A stretch of DNA of 64,000 nt from Pantoea sp. CCBC3-3-1 (GTDB lineage Bacteria > Pseudomonadota > Gammaproteobacteria > Enterobacterales > Enterobacteriaceae), in assembly GCF_007981265.1 (NCBI RefSeq), contig NZ_CP034363.1, positions 372,001 to 436,000 on the forward strand. The letters are read 5' to 3'. A program made the position numbers and the translations under genes. A model generated the notes under the pieces. The model did no database searches. It was not told the origin of the DNA and worked only from the letters and a program-made list of their open reading frames with translations. Of this stretch, positions 25,129 through 33,640 are shown in pieces. How positions within the stretch are numbered: position 1 is the first letter of the stretch; each line of letters starts with the position of its first letter.

Positions 25129-27261
25129 CTATTTTTTCGGGAAAAGCGTTTCTTTTTCTATCTGTTTAATTTCACCTTTTTCAAGATAAATAATCCTGTC
25201 GGCACTCATAATAGTCTCTGGGCGGTGTGCAATAATAATTCGGGTAACGTTCATTTGAGAAATTGCACTGTTGATTGCTGATTCTCTGGCGACATCCAAA
25301 TGGCTGGTTGCTTCATCCAGTACCAGTAATTGCGGCTGACGATAAAGCGCTCGAGCCAGTAATACGCGCTGAATTTGTCCGCCGGATAATGACGAGCCCA
25401 TATCACCCACCAGACTGTTATATCCCATTGGCATGGCAACTATATCTTCATGGATTCGGGCTAGTTTTGCGACTTCCATGGCCCTTTCTTCATGGTAAAC
25501 GGTATCAAAGAAACAAATGTTATCCATAATAGAACCAGCAAAAAGTATATCGTCCTGCATTACGCTACCTATGCGATCGCGATAATATTTCATTCCCAAT
25601 TTGGTAATATCAATGCCATTGATACAAAGCTCACCCGACTCAGGGCGAAGTAAGCCCAATAAAAGTTTGGCTAGTGTCGTTTTACCCTGGCCTGAAGGAC
25701 CAACAATAGCCACGGATTCACCAGGTTGAATGGTAAAACTGGTGTCATTCAAAATATAAGGTTCTGATTCAGAGTACCTGAACTTAATATTTTTAATTTC
25801 AACACCGCAAGGTGACCCATCTTCTTGAAATTTAACCTGGTTTGCGGTGTTCTCTTCGGTTTCAGTCAGAACGATATCCGCCAGACGTTCACCGTGTAAG
25901 CGTAACATAGTAAAGTCAATGACGGCGTCGACCAGGCCAGTCATGCGCGAGATAAATTGATCCGAAAAGCTAATAAAGGCTACTAACATCCCACCGCTGA
26001 AATTACCTTCCAGCACCTGTATCGCCGCCAGCCATATCAAGGCAATGCGGCTAATCCCTGAAGTCAGACCCTGCAGAACGGTGAAAAAAATTGACAAACG
26101 CTGGATCTGAATGCCTTTATTCGTTACCTGAACTAATTCACTGGCATAGCTTGATACACGAATCTCTTCCTTATTATTCAGTTTAACAGCCTGCATGCCT
26201 CTGATCGATTCAAGCAACTGTGACTGCGCTTTTGCTGAAGCGATAAGCTGATCTTCATTTGCCTGGCGGAAAGGACGAAATGAGATTGCCCTTAACAAGG
26301 TGTACACAGCAACAGTCGCTAAGACGATATAGGTTAACGTCACGTTATAGCTGAACAGAACAAACAGCGTGATCACAGCCATTGCACCATCAAGGATGGT
26401 ACTGATGAAACGTGTAGTTAGCGTATTCTGTATTGTTGAAATAGAACCAAATCGGGAAACAATGTCACCAATATGCCTTTCCTGAAACCAGGTCATCGGC
26501 AATCCCAGAAGATGGGTACAGACATTAGTTGACCACTGTATACTTAGCAGGCTCGAAAACCATGTCGTTACCCATGAACGAAGTGCCGATATAGCCGTTT
26601 GCAGCAAGATGACGCAGATAAAGGCAATGCCCAGTAGCGTTAAGAGATCGCGGTCCGCTGACACCAGTACCTGATCCATAACCCACTGCATATAGAAAGG
26701 TGACAAAAGTCCAAACACTTCCAGGGCGACAGATAGCACCATTATTTGCACAAAAGCAGAACCAATTCCGGAAACATTGGAAAACAATTTCAGCATGGAT
26801 AGCTGCGTTTTTTCCTGCTTCTGCTCAAAATTACAGTTGGGATAAAGTTCTAACGCTACGCCCGTGAAAGAAGAGGATACCTCATCCAGAGGAATCTCAC
26901 ATTTGCCACGAGCCGGATCGTGCAAGGTTATCTTATTCTTCGATACGCTTTTTAACACAACGAAGTGATTCATATCCCAGTGCAGTATGCAAGGAAGCTG
27001 TAACTTATTAAGTTCGTTCAGCTCAAGGCGTAATGCACGCCCGGACAAGCCCATATTATTGGCTGTTTGCATAACATCTGCCAGCGTCGCACCTTTTAAT
27101 GACGTAGCATGTGAACGACGAAGCGTGATGATATCGGTTTTATAGCCATAATAACCCGCAATCATACCTACGCAGGTGAGGCCACATTCAGCTGCCTGAG
27201 TCTGGTGCAACACAGGCAGTTTTTTACGCCAGGAAAATTGTAAGTCTTTAAAGTTTTTCAT
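25129..27261 (-). CDS. Peptidase-containing ABC exporter (PCAT; CvaB-like)
   Basis: A 710-residue inner-membrane exporter. The N-terminal C39 protease, about 12-135, has its catalytic cysteine in QTQAAECGLTC, the histidine in WDMNHFVVLKS and the aspartate in LHDPARG, so it should be active. A six-helix transmembrane domain follows, about 165-445. The ATPase has Walker A GPSGQGKTT, signature LSGGQIQRV and Walker B LLVLDEATS. It should remove double-glycine leaders and export the two peptides encoded downstream, together with the adaptor and TolC-type genes just upstream. It is separated from the adaptor gene by 24 bases. Confidence 0.93.
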   Translation of the reverse strand: MKNFKDLQFSWRKKLPVLHQTQAAECGLTCVGMIAGYYGYKTDIITLRRSHATSLKGATLADVMQTANNMGLSGRALRLELNELNKLQLPCILHWDMNHFVVLKSVSKNKITLHDPARGKCEIPLDEVSSSFTGVALELYPNCNFEQKQEKTQLSMLKLFSNVSGIGSAFVQIMVLSVALEVFGLLSPFYMQWVMDQVLVSADRDLLTLLGIAFICVILLQTAISALRSWVTTWFSSLLSIQWSTNVCTHLLGLPMTWFQERHIGDIVSRFGSISTIQNTLTTRFISTILDGAMAVITLFVLFSYNVTLTYIVLATVAVYTLLRAISFRPFRQANEDQLIASAKAQSQLLESIRGMQAVKLNNKEEIRVSSYASELVQVTNKGIQIQRLSIFFTVLQGLTSGISRIALIWLAAIQVLEGNFSGGMLVAFISFSDQFISRMTGLVDAVIDFTMLRLHGERLADIVLTETEENTANQVKFQEDGSPCGVEIKNIKFRYSESEPYILNDTSFTIQPGESVAIVGPSGQGKTTLAKLLLGLLRPESGELCINGIDITKLGMKYYRDRIGSVMQDDILFAGSIMDNICFFDTVYHEERAMEVAKLARIHEDIVAMPMGYNSLVGDMGSSLSGGQIQRVLLARALYRQPQLLVLDEATSHLDVARESAINSAISQMNVTRIIIAHRPETIMSADRIIYLEKGEIKQIEKETLFPKK

Positions 27262-27285
27262 TATTAGCGAAACCCGTAAAATTAA

Positions 27286-28548
27286 TCAAATAGACGTCTG
27301 ACGACCCAAAGCATAAAGAGGCTCAAGTACCCATTCATACAAATGGCGTTTGTCTATAATAAAATCGGCCTCTACTGCACCGCCCGGCTGCAATTTGATC
27401 TCATTGCTATAGGCACTGATAACTTGTTTATCCAGATTTACCCGCACTTGATAAAATGACTCCTGGACCTGTTGAGTTGCACCAGTCAGCTGGGTGATTT
27501 CCTGAGGGGAAAGTGATACGCGAGATATTTCTGCGACGGACCCAAATTGCTGCCCAAATTTTTGGTAAGGGTAAGCCTGAAATCGAAGTACAACACGCTG
27601 ACCAGTTTTAATAAATCCAATTGCTCTACTGGATACCATAATGCGGGCGACAAGATCGCCATTCTGAGGCAATAAAGAAGCTACAGATTGGCCGGCGTTA
27701 ACAATTTGTCCTGGTTTAACTAAAACAGAACCAATAATGGCATCTTCCGGAGCCAGAAGTTTTACGGCCCGGCGTGATTCATTTTCCATCCACGATTGTT
27801 TCACGCTGGAAAGCTGTCGCTCTATTTCATTTTTTTTATTACGCGTGTTAACAGGCTGTTCCCTTATTTGCTGTTGCGTTTGAGTAAGCTGTTGCTGTAT
27901 ATCAATACGCTGTCTGTTAACTTCTAAAAGACGAGACTCTGCATCCAGTAAAGCCGATTGTTGTTGCTCGACCTGACTATTCGATGCGAATCCCTTTTCA
28001 CGCATCAATTGAAATTTATCAACCTGTTTTCTGGCAAGATTAACCTGCGAAAGGCGTTGTGAACGCATTTGAGCAAGCTGATTTAGCTGCTGTTCCAGCA
28101 TTTTTTTCTTGTCACTGAGCCCCCGCATGGTTTCTTCATCCAGGGTTTGCAGATTTTTTAGTTCATTTTCCAGACCTGCAGATTGACGCGTAAGCTGCTC
28201 AGCAATCATGACGCGAGTCTGACCATATTGTGTGGCAATTTCTGACGAAATCGTAGCGAGAGGTTCACCTTTTTTTACGATCTGGCCTGTTACCATATTC
28301 AAATCAGTGATTGTACCGTTGTTTACCGACATTATATTCATCACGCCATTAACAGGTAACAACGTTCCCGTTGCCGTTTCACGTTTGGTATAGCTTCCAA
28401 AGAAGCAAAACAGCACGACAATGAGCGTAACAATGACGACCAAAGAAATGTGAATCCATCTGTAAGGGGGGCAATAGAGTGCAACTTTTCCTACTGCTTT
28501 GGAGCGATTAGCCTCTAATGCTTCATCCCTGAATAGCTTATTACTCAT
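27286..28548 (-). CDS. HlyD/CvaA-type membrane fusion protein
   Basis: A 420-residue type I secretion adaptor. It has a short cytoplasmic N-terminus, one transmembrane helix at about 30-53 (ISLVVIVTLIVVLFCFFGSY), then a lipoyl half (VNNGTITDLNMVTGQIVKKG). A long coiled-coil hairpin rich in Gln, Glu and Leu covers about 105-270, then the second lipoyl half and a beta-barrel ending (LQPGGAVEADFIIDKRHLYEW). It bridges the ABC exporter and the outer-membrane TolC-type protein. Sizes and order match the microcin V adaptor CvaA. It lies 21 bases from the outer-membrane gene. Confidence 0.9.
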   Translation of the reverse strand: MSNKLFRDEALEANRSKAVGKVALYCPPYRWIHISLVVIVTLIVVLFCFFGSYTKRETATGTLLPVNGVMNIMSVNNGTITDLNMVTGQIVKKGEPLATISSEIATQYGQTRVMIAEQLTRQSAGLENELKNLQTLDEETMRGLSDKKKMLEQQLNQLAQMRSQRLSQVNLARKQVDKFQLMREKGFASNSQVEQQQSALLDAESRLLEVNRQRIDIQQQLTQTQQQIREQPVNTRNKKNEIERQLSSVKQSWMENESRRAVKLLAPEDAIIGSVLVKPGQIVNAGQSVASLLPQNGDLVARIMVSSRAIGFIKTGQRVVLRFQAYPYQKFGQQFGSVAEISRVSLSPQEITQLTGATQQVQESFYQVRVNLDKQVISAYSNEIKLQPGGAVEADFIIDKRHLYEWVLEPLYALGRQTSI

Positions 28549-28569
28549 ATAAGTTCCATTAGATAGTTT

Positions 28570-29886
28570 TTAATTACAGGTGTAATCATGCAACGTCGAA
28601 TAATCTAAATCTCCTGTTGAAGATGCAAGACTGATTTTTTGCTGCACAAAATTATTTTCTGCTTCATTTAAGTCCTGCAAGGACTTGAACAGTTCTTTCT
28701 CCGCATTAAATTCATCTACCAGAGTTCGTAAGCCAACTTCCTTCCCGTAGACTGTTGAATCAAGTTTCTTTTTTGCAGATAACGTTGAACGCTGATAAGC
28801 ATAAATTTTTTCAAGGTTATTATTTACCCCATACCAGGCAACCTGTGTATCCTGTGCAACTTTTCGCTGGGCATCATGCATTAATTCTTGTGCCTGATTA
28901 CGCCGGCTTGCCGCTTCAAAGCTCTGAGAAAGATATCTTCCACCTGCAAATATGGGTACCGAAACATTGATACCTACATAAGTATTTCTGGTTTTGGATG
29001 TACTTCCAAAAAGAACGTCAAGTCCATTCTCGTTTTCGGCACGACTCCAGTTAGCGCCATAGTTAGCCTGCAGAGTGACCACGGGTAGATGTGCCGCGGT
29101 AGCGCTAATTACATCCGATTTTGATTCTTCAAGCCGATGCAACGCAGCAACAATATTCAGGTTTTTTTGTTTAGAACGGGCAACGGTCTCTTTTAGCGAT
29201 CTTTTAACAGGATGAAAGAGACATTGCATATTTGTTTCTTTTATCTCATCCGCAGCCAGCCCTGTTAACCGGTTAAAATCAATGTTGGCATGGTTTAGTT
29301 CATTTTCAGCAGAAATCATCTCTGCTCTGGAACGATCAAAACTAGCTGCAGCTTCATCAACATCTAACTGGGTACCATCACCAATTTGCATGGCTCGTTT
29401 TGCTTTCTCTAACTGAATTTCGTACGCTTTTACCTCTTGCTGCAGCGTTGCCAACTGCTTACGTGAAAAAATAACAGTAAACCAGGATTTACTGACATCT
29501 TGTATTAATTTTTGCTGAGAAAGTAAAAAGTTTGCATCAGCCAGGTCAGCCGTAGCATCGGCTCTTTTCCATGCGGCAAAACGCGAAATATCGAATATTG
29601 GCTGAGCGACATTTACACTGTAGTTATGCCTTTTTATACCAGCAGCATATGAAGCACCTGGCTGGTCCTGTTTATAATATGTTCCTGTTAAAGTAACTTC
29701 AGGTAGTAACCCTGCAAAGCCTTGATATCTTTTTTGGCCTTCAGCATCATGCAAATTAGCTGCGGCCCGGTACTCGGTGTCATAAGTACTGGCAGCTAAA
29801 ATAGATTGCTGTAGTGTAATTGCATGAACGTTCGAAACAAAAAAAATTGCTGGCACAGTGAGTAAAGAAAATTTCCATATTTTCAT
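28570..29886 (-). CDS. TolC-family outer-membrane channel protein
   Basis: A 438-residue TolC-type protein with a signal peptide (FSLLTVPAIFFVSNVHA). It has the two-fold repeated build of the family: a first outer-membrane strand region with YSVNVAQPIFDISRFAAWKR at about 88-107 and a second with YVGINVSVPIFAGGRYLSQS near 300. Long helices (QLDVDEAAASFDRSRAEM) form the periplasmic tunnel. A dedicated TolC paralogue in the operon means the exporter need not borrow chromosomal TolC. It begins two bases after the regulator gene stop and is probably co-transcribed with it. Confidence 0.9.
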   Translation of the reverse strand: MKIWKFSLLTVPAIFFVSNVHAITLQQSILAASTYDTEYRAAANLHDAEGQKRYQGFAGLLPEVTLTGTYYKQDQPGASYAAGIKRHNYSVNVAQPIFDISRFAAWKRADATADLADANFLLSQQKLIQDVSKSWFTVIFSRKQLATLQQEVKAYEIQLEKAKRAMQIGDGTQLDVDEAAASFDRSRAEMISAENELNHANIDFNRLTGLAADEIKETNMQCLFHPVKRSLKETVARSKQKNLNIVAALHRLEESKSDVISATAAHLPVVTLQANYGANWSRAENENGLDVLFGSTSKTRNTYVGINVSVPIFAGGRYLSQSFEAASRRNQAQELMHDAQRKVAQDTQVAWYGVNNNLEKIYAYQRSTLSAKKKLDSTVYGKEVGLRTLVDEFNAEKELFKSLQDLNEAENNFVQQKISLASSTGDLDYSTLHDYTCN

Positions 29887-29888
29887 AT

Positions 29889-30545
29889 TTATAACATTCC
29901 ATTCATATAAGCATACTTCAGCAGTTCAGCATTAGTCTTGATGTCTAATTTTTTCATGACATTCTGTTTTTGCGTAGCAATTGTACTAATCGCTCTGTTT
30001 TTCTTTGCTGCAATGTCGGAAAGAGAATACCCTTGCGTAACCAGGAAAAAAACTTCCCATTCTTTAGACGTGAGTGAGTTTTTCCCCTGATCATCGGTTG
30101 ATTCGCGTAGTATTTTCTGAATCGACTTCGAAATAAATGGTTGTGTACTCTCTGATGTTAAATGGTGAATTGCTTTCTGAAATTCTCCCATATCATCTTG
30201 AGTACCGATAATCGCATTAAATTTTCTATTAATTATTTGTTTAATAACTGCTCTGTTTTTTATTTGCACAAAAACCAATATCTTGACATTGTTATTAGTG
30301 CATAAATTCTGAAAAAACAATAGCTCACTTGTTGTGCAGTTTTTGTAGAGGAAGTTATAATCAGTAAATATTATATCAACTTCCCCATTGCTGATTTTTT
30401 TGATGAGCTCCTGGTGCTGGGCATGAGAAGTTACAGATATAGCATCTGGTTCAACTTTTTTCTTTATATACTCACAAATTGCATTATCAAAAATGACAAA
30501 GTCATAGTAAATAACAACGTTTACAATTTTTTTTACATCTTCCAT
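29889..30545 (-). CDS. LuxR-family response regulator-like protein, first gene of the exporter operon
   Basis: A 218-residue protein of low GC. Residues about 8-130 look like a receiver-type domain with VDIIFTDYNF carrying a possible phospho-acceptor Asp, although the acidic pair normally near the N-terminus is incomplete (VVIYYDFVIF). Residues about 150-215 are a LuxR/GerE helix-turn-helix (LTSKEWEVFFLVTQGYSLSD, NRAISTIATQKQNVMKKLDI). The overall build resembles fimbrial and capsule regulators of the FimZ/RcsB/EsrB type. No histidine kinase is adjacent. It probably controls the exporter, peptides and fimbriae downstream. Confidence 0.82.
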   Translation of the reverse strand: MEDVKKIVNVVIYYDFVIFDNAICEYIKKKVEPDAISVTSHAQHQELIKKISNGEVDIIFTDYNFLYKNCTTSELLFFQNLCTNNNVKILVFVQIKNRAVIKQIINRKFNAIIGTQDDMGEFQKAIHHLTSESTQPFISKSIQKILRESTDDQGKNSLTSKEWEVFFLVTQGYSLSDIAAKKNRAISTIATQKQNVMKKLDIKTNAELLKYAYMNGML

Positions 30546-31858
30546 ATGTATTATTTCTCCTGGTACTTTATACTACATAAGTAAAGCTTACCTTTTGAAT
30601 ATTCTAAGGTTTAAAATTAAATATTACTTATGTTTTTTTTCGATACACATTCGTTCATTAGCAAGTAGCGGCTCTCTATTAAAATAAAAGGTAATTTTAA
30701 CGCGTTGAACAACCCAACATTCTCATCCAATTTTATCAAAAGGCATGAGGCGGCCGTTCATCTTATAGATGAATTTATATTTTTTTAAATGGAAAGTAAT
30801 GAATTTTTTTAATCGAGTACCTCCTCATTATAAGCTCATTTTGTATCAGAAATCATTCTTTCATCTATAAGCGGGATTGGCAATAGCAGACTTAAATTTG
30901 CTTACGAGAAATTTACGCCATAAAAATTTCATTATTGGCTGTTTGTATAAGTTTTAGGATATTTTTGGAGTTTCTTTCTTATTCATAGGGTTAAAAGACG
31001 TTGTGGAGTACATTTAGAAATTATCTGAATCTTATGTTATTGTTTTTTATGTGTTTTAATTTTTTCCTGTAAGGGGTAAGCGCCACTAAGTGTTAACATA
31101 TAAGGTAATAAAACAGAGTCTTTTTATTTATTTTTTCCTGTGTAAATTTCTGGTTAGGCAGGGTGGTAGGGAGTACCTTATGTACTCAAATGTATTTGTC
31201 TGGTTTTACATTAATGCTATCCAAAAGTTTACTAAAAATTTCCTAAATGTTTATCTAAAGTGATGTGTGAGCGCCATTCAAGAATTCCAACTTCCTTTTT
31301 CTCATTGAAGTTATTAACCTGTCAAACATTGTAGTAATAAAAAGAATAATTATTTTAAGAAAGAGTATAACATTTAATGCAAACTGACTATAAGAATGTT
31401 TCTTCAAGATGAGGAAAATCGTCATGAAAATGGCATACTATTGAAGTTTTTCTTACATGGGAGGATCTCTAACCTTTTTTTAAGATGATTTAGAAAGGAT
31501 TGTTAATTTTTTGTTCTTATCTTGCAACAAAGAACATAAAATAAATATCTTGCTTTAGTTAGCTCAGATCCTGGTCGTTTTAGACTGTTATACAGATATC
31601 ACGATGGAGAAGTTTATGGAGTCAACTTATCACGGAATGATTTTATTTTATCCGGATGCATACAGCAATAGCATGCCTGTCGCGTTATTGGGCATTTGTC
31701 ACTGATATCTGGCAAGGCGGGAAATTTCTGATTCAGGCTCGTTTTATAATCAATGAATAATTGAGAAGAGTGCGATCGGTAAGATTTTCCATTGCCACGT
31801 ATGATTATAAAAAATTAAATTTTTATTCGTAATTACACAGATAACATCTGGATTATAT
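30546..31858. other. 1.3-kb AT-rich intergenic region
   Basis: No supported gene on either strand. The region is strongly AT-rich. Local structure includes a hairpin TTCATCT/AGATGAA followed by a T-run at 30757-30786, and a palindrome GAGTAC-CTTAT-GTACTC at 31171-31187, a possible regulator site. A 33-codon frame near 31604 has no ribosome site. The region must contain the divergent promoters for the LuxR-type operon and the IprA-like gene. It could be an H-NS-silenced control region or a decayed insert. Confidence 0.45.
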
Positions 31859-32449
31859 ATGTTTGATTCCTATGAAAGTAATAAGAAACTCATTGAGTTA
31901 CTGATGCCCATTGCCGTTAACTCAGAGCCTGATGAAATCTCCAGAGGAAAGCGGAGATATACTTTTTCAAAAAAAGGACAGCGTGTCGTATACCTTCTTA
32001 CTGACGGAGATTTTTTTATAAAAGTGAGAGAGGGGAATAAGATAATGAGCATTGTGTCTGCTCCTCTTGTGACGGGATTCACACCTTACAGGGAAGATAT
32101 GCCCTTATATCTTGAACGGGTGGACTATGGAAAAATAAAGCACGTCAGCTACGATGTGTTTTGGCAGTGCGTGAAAGAGCATGGCATGTTAGATGATGCG
32201 ATGGCTATCCTGGCATTAGAGTATACGAATTTAATGCAGCATATTTCACTCAACCGGGACACCTCAGCGAGTGAAGTTCGGGCGCTCATTGAACGCTGGC
32301 AGACAATACCAGAACATTTGAAGAGACGATTTTCTGTGATGTACCTTATTGAAAACAGTTCTTATTTATCTAAAAGTTCGATCAGTCGGGTATTGAAAGA
32401 TATGAGGGAGGAGGGAACGCTTGCTCTGGACCGAGGGAAATTTGGCTAA
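31859..32449 (+). CDS. IprA/Crp-like winged-helix transcriptional regulator
   Basis: A 196-residue protein with a cyclic-nucleotide-like N-terminal beta region (RRYTFSKKGQRVVYLLTDGD, SIVSAPLVTGF), a long helix, and a C-terminal winged helix with SSYLSKSSISRVLKDMREEG near residue 170. This is the build of the IprA/YaiV group of Crp-like regulators found beside fimbrial and other accessory loci in enterobacteria. The ATG at 31859 has a poor ribosome site. It is transcribed away from the exporter-fimbria operon across a 1.3-kb gap and may regulate it. It is the last chromosomal gene before the tRNA-Phe fragment. Confidence 0.72.
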   Translation: MFDSYESNKKLIELLMPIAVNSEPDEISRGKRRYTFSKKGQRVVYLLTDGDFFIKVREGNKIMSIVSAPLVTGFTPYREDMPLYLERVDYGKIKHVSYDVFWQCVKEHGMLDDAMAILALEYTNLMQHISLNRDTSASEVRALIERWQTIPEHLKRRFSVMYLIENSSYLSKSSISRVLKDMREEGTLALDRGKFG

Positions 32450-32593
32450 TCTTCTTAAGATTTTGAGCAAATAAATCACTATAACAATAACAGTGAATAT
32501 TGATAAAAATTAAACCACATACTACCGATGCAGCTAAAAATTTGTTGAGACAGACTTTTTTGGAAGCCCATTTCTTTTCGGGTAAAAAGCAAA

Positions 32594-32613
32594 AACCCGC
32601 CGTAAGGCGGGTT
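32594..32613 (-). terminator. tRNA-Phe transcription terminator
   Basis: A stem AACCCGCC/GGCGGGTT with a GTAA loop. The run of A on the plus strand just left (32591-32595) gives the U-tract when read on the minus strand. It lies just beyond the tRNA-Phe 3' end, as at intact phe loci. Confidence 0.8.
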
Positions 32614-32623
32614 CTTTAAATGA

Positions 32624-32672
32624 TGGTGCCCGGACTCGGAATCGAACCAAGGACACGGGGATTTTCAATCCC
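32624..32672 (-). other. Attachment site: 3' fragment of tRNA-Phe (ICE end)
   Basis: Read on the minus strand, these 49 bases match the 3' part of enteric tRNA-Phe from the anticodon stem (GGGATTGAAAATCCC, anticodon GAA) through the T-arm to CCA. Beyond 32672 the match stops, so the tRNA lacks its 5' half and is not functional. SPI-7/PFGI-1-type elements integrate at this position of tRNA-Phe genes and leave a direct repeat of about 50 bp. The ICE lies to the right; the intact tRNA should lie at its far end outside this window. Confidence 0.9.
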
Positions 32673-32764
32673 ATTGCCGAAATGTTAAAGATTTAGCCTC
32701 TTTGTTATAAAGATGTGATTATTCATTTGGGCATACATCCAAAACCTTGATTTGGATGTGCAAA

Positions 32765-33640
32765 ATGAAAATACTTCCCGTTATCTCTCCCAAAGGTGGA
32801 GAAGGCAAATCCACGTTTGCTGCTTACCTTGCTGGCTTTATTGCTGATGCCGGCCTGAACACCCTACTTGTCGATGCGGACTACTCCCAGCCGACTGCCA
32901 GCAGTATCTTTGCGCTGGAGCACGAAGCGCCTTTCGGCCTCTATGAGCTGCTGATGCAGATGGTCAGTGACCACATGCAGTGCATTTCACAGGCCGCCAT
33001 AAAAAATCTTGATGTCATCTACTCCAATGACCCGGACGAGCTGTTGCCGACGGCGATGCTCCATGCTGCTGATGGTCGTCTGAGACTGCGTAATATACTT
33101 CAGCATCCTTTCTTTAGCCGTTACGACGCCATTATTGTGGATTCAAAAGGTGCAACAGGCGTCATGACCGAGCTGTCTCTCCTGTCATCGTCCGGGAACG
33201 TGATGGGGGTGGTAAAACCCATTCTGCCGGACGTCCGCGAATTTATCCGCGGTTCCCTCCATATGCTTACCCGCCTGAAAACCTATGAAAATTACGGTAT
33301 CCGCCTCCCGGATATTTCCATTCTCGTCAACTGCATCGAAAACACCCTGCTGGACCGTGAAGCGATGGACGGCCTTGCCGCCATCATTAATGGAAAACAT
33401 TACGATGCCACTGCGCTGGGCAACCGGGACGTTTATCGTCTGCTCGACACCCGTATCGAGGCGCTGGATATTTTCAAGCTCGGGCACGTCAAGCAGCAGC
33501 CCGTGCATCGTCTGGAATACAAAACGCGGCGCAAAGGTCCGGCCGCAGCAGTCACCATGCACGACCTCGCCTGTGAACTGTTCCCGGAGTGGCAGAGCCA
33601 TTTCAGTGACGTTCTGACCCGGGAGGTGCGCCATGTCTGA
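32765..33640 (+). CDS. parA: ParA/Soj-family ATPase of the ICE
   Basis: A 291-residue partition-type ATPase with the deviant Walker A PKGGEGKST at residues 9-17, NTLLVDADYSQP near 35, and IIVDSKGATGV near 120. In SPI-7/PFGI-1-type ICEs a Soj homologue is the first gene at this end and helps maintain the excised circular form. The ATG at 32765 starts just before the conserved MKILPVISPKG; the upstream in-frame codon at 32747 is less likely. Its last bases overlap dnaB by eight, within an operon reaching at least to the DUF2857 gene. Confidence 0.9.
   Translation: MKILPVISPKGGEGKSTFAAYLAGFIADAGLNTLLVDADYSQPTASSIFALEHEAPFGLYELLMQMVSDHMQCISQAAIKNLDVIYSNDPDELLPTAMLHAADGRLRLRNILQHPFFSRYDAIIVDSKGATGVMTELSLLSSSGNVMGVVKPILPDVREFIRGSLHMLTRLKTYENYGIRLPDISILVNCIENTLLDREAMDGLAAIINGKHYDATALGNRDVYRLLDTRIEALDIFKLGHVKQQPVHRLEYKTRRKGPAAAVTMHDLACELFPEWQSHFSDVLTREVRHV

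Noticed and set aside
31604..31705. A 33-codon frame (MEKFMESTYHGM...) in the AT-rich gap
   Set aside because: No ribosome site, no family, and the length is within chance expectation.
32624..32672. A functional tRNA-Phe gene
   Set aside because: Only the 3' 49 bases match. The D-arm, acceptor 5' strand and half of the anticodon stem are missing.
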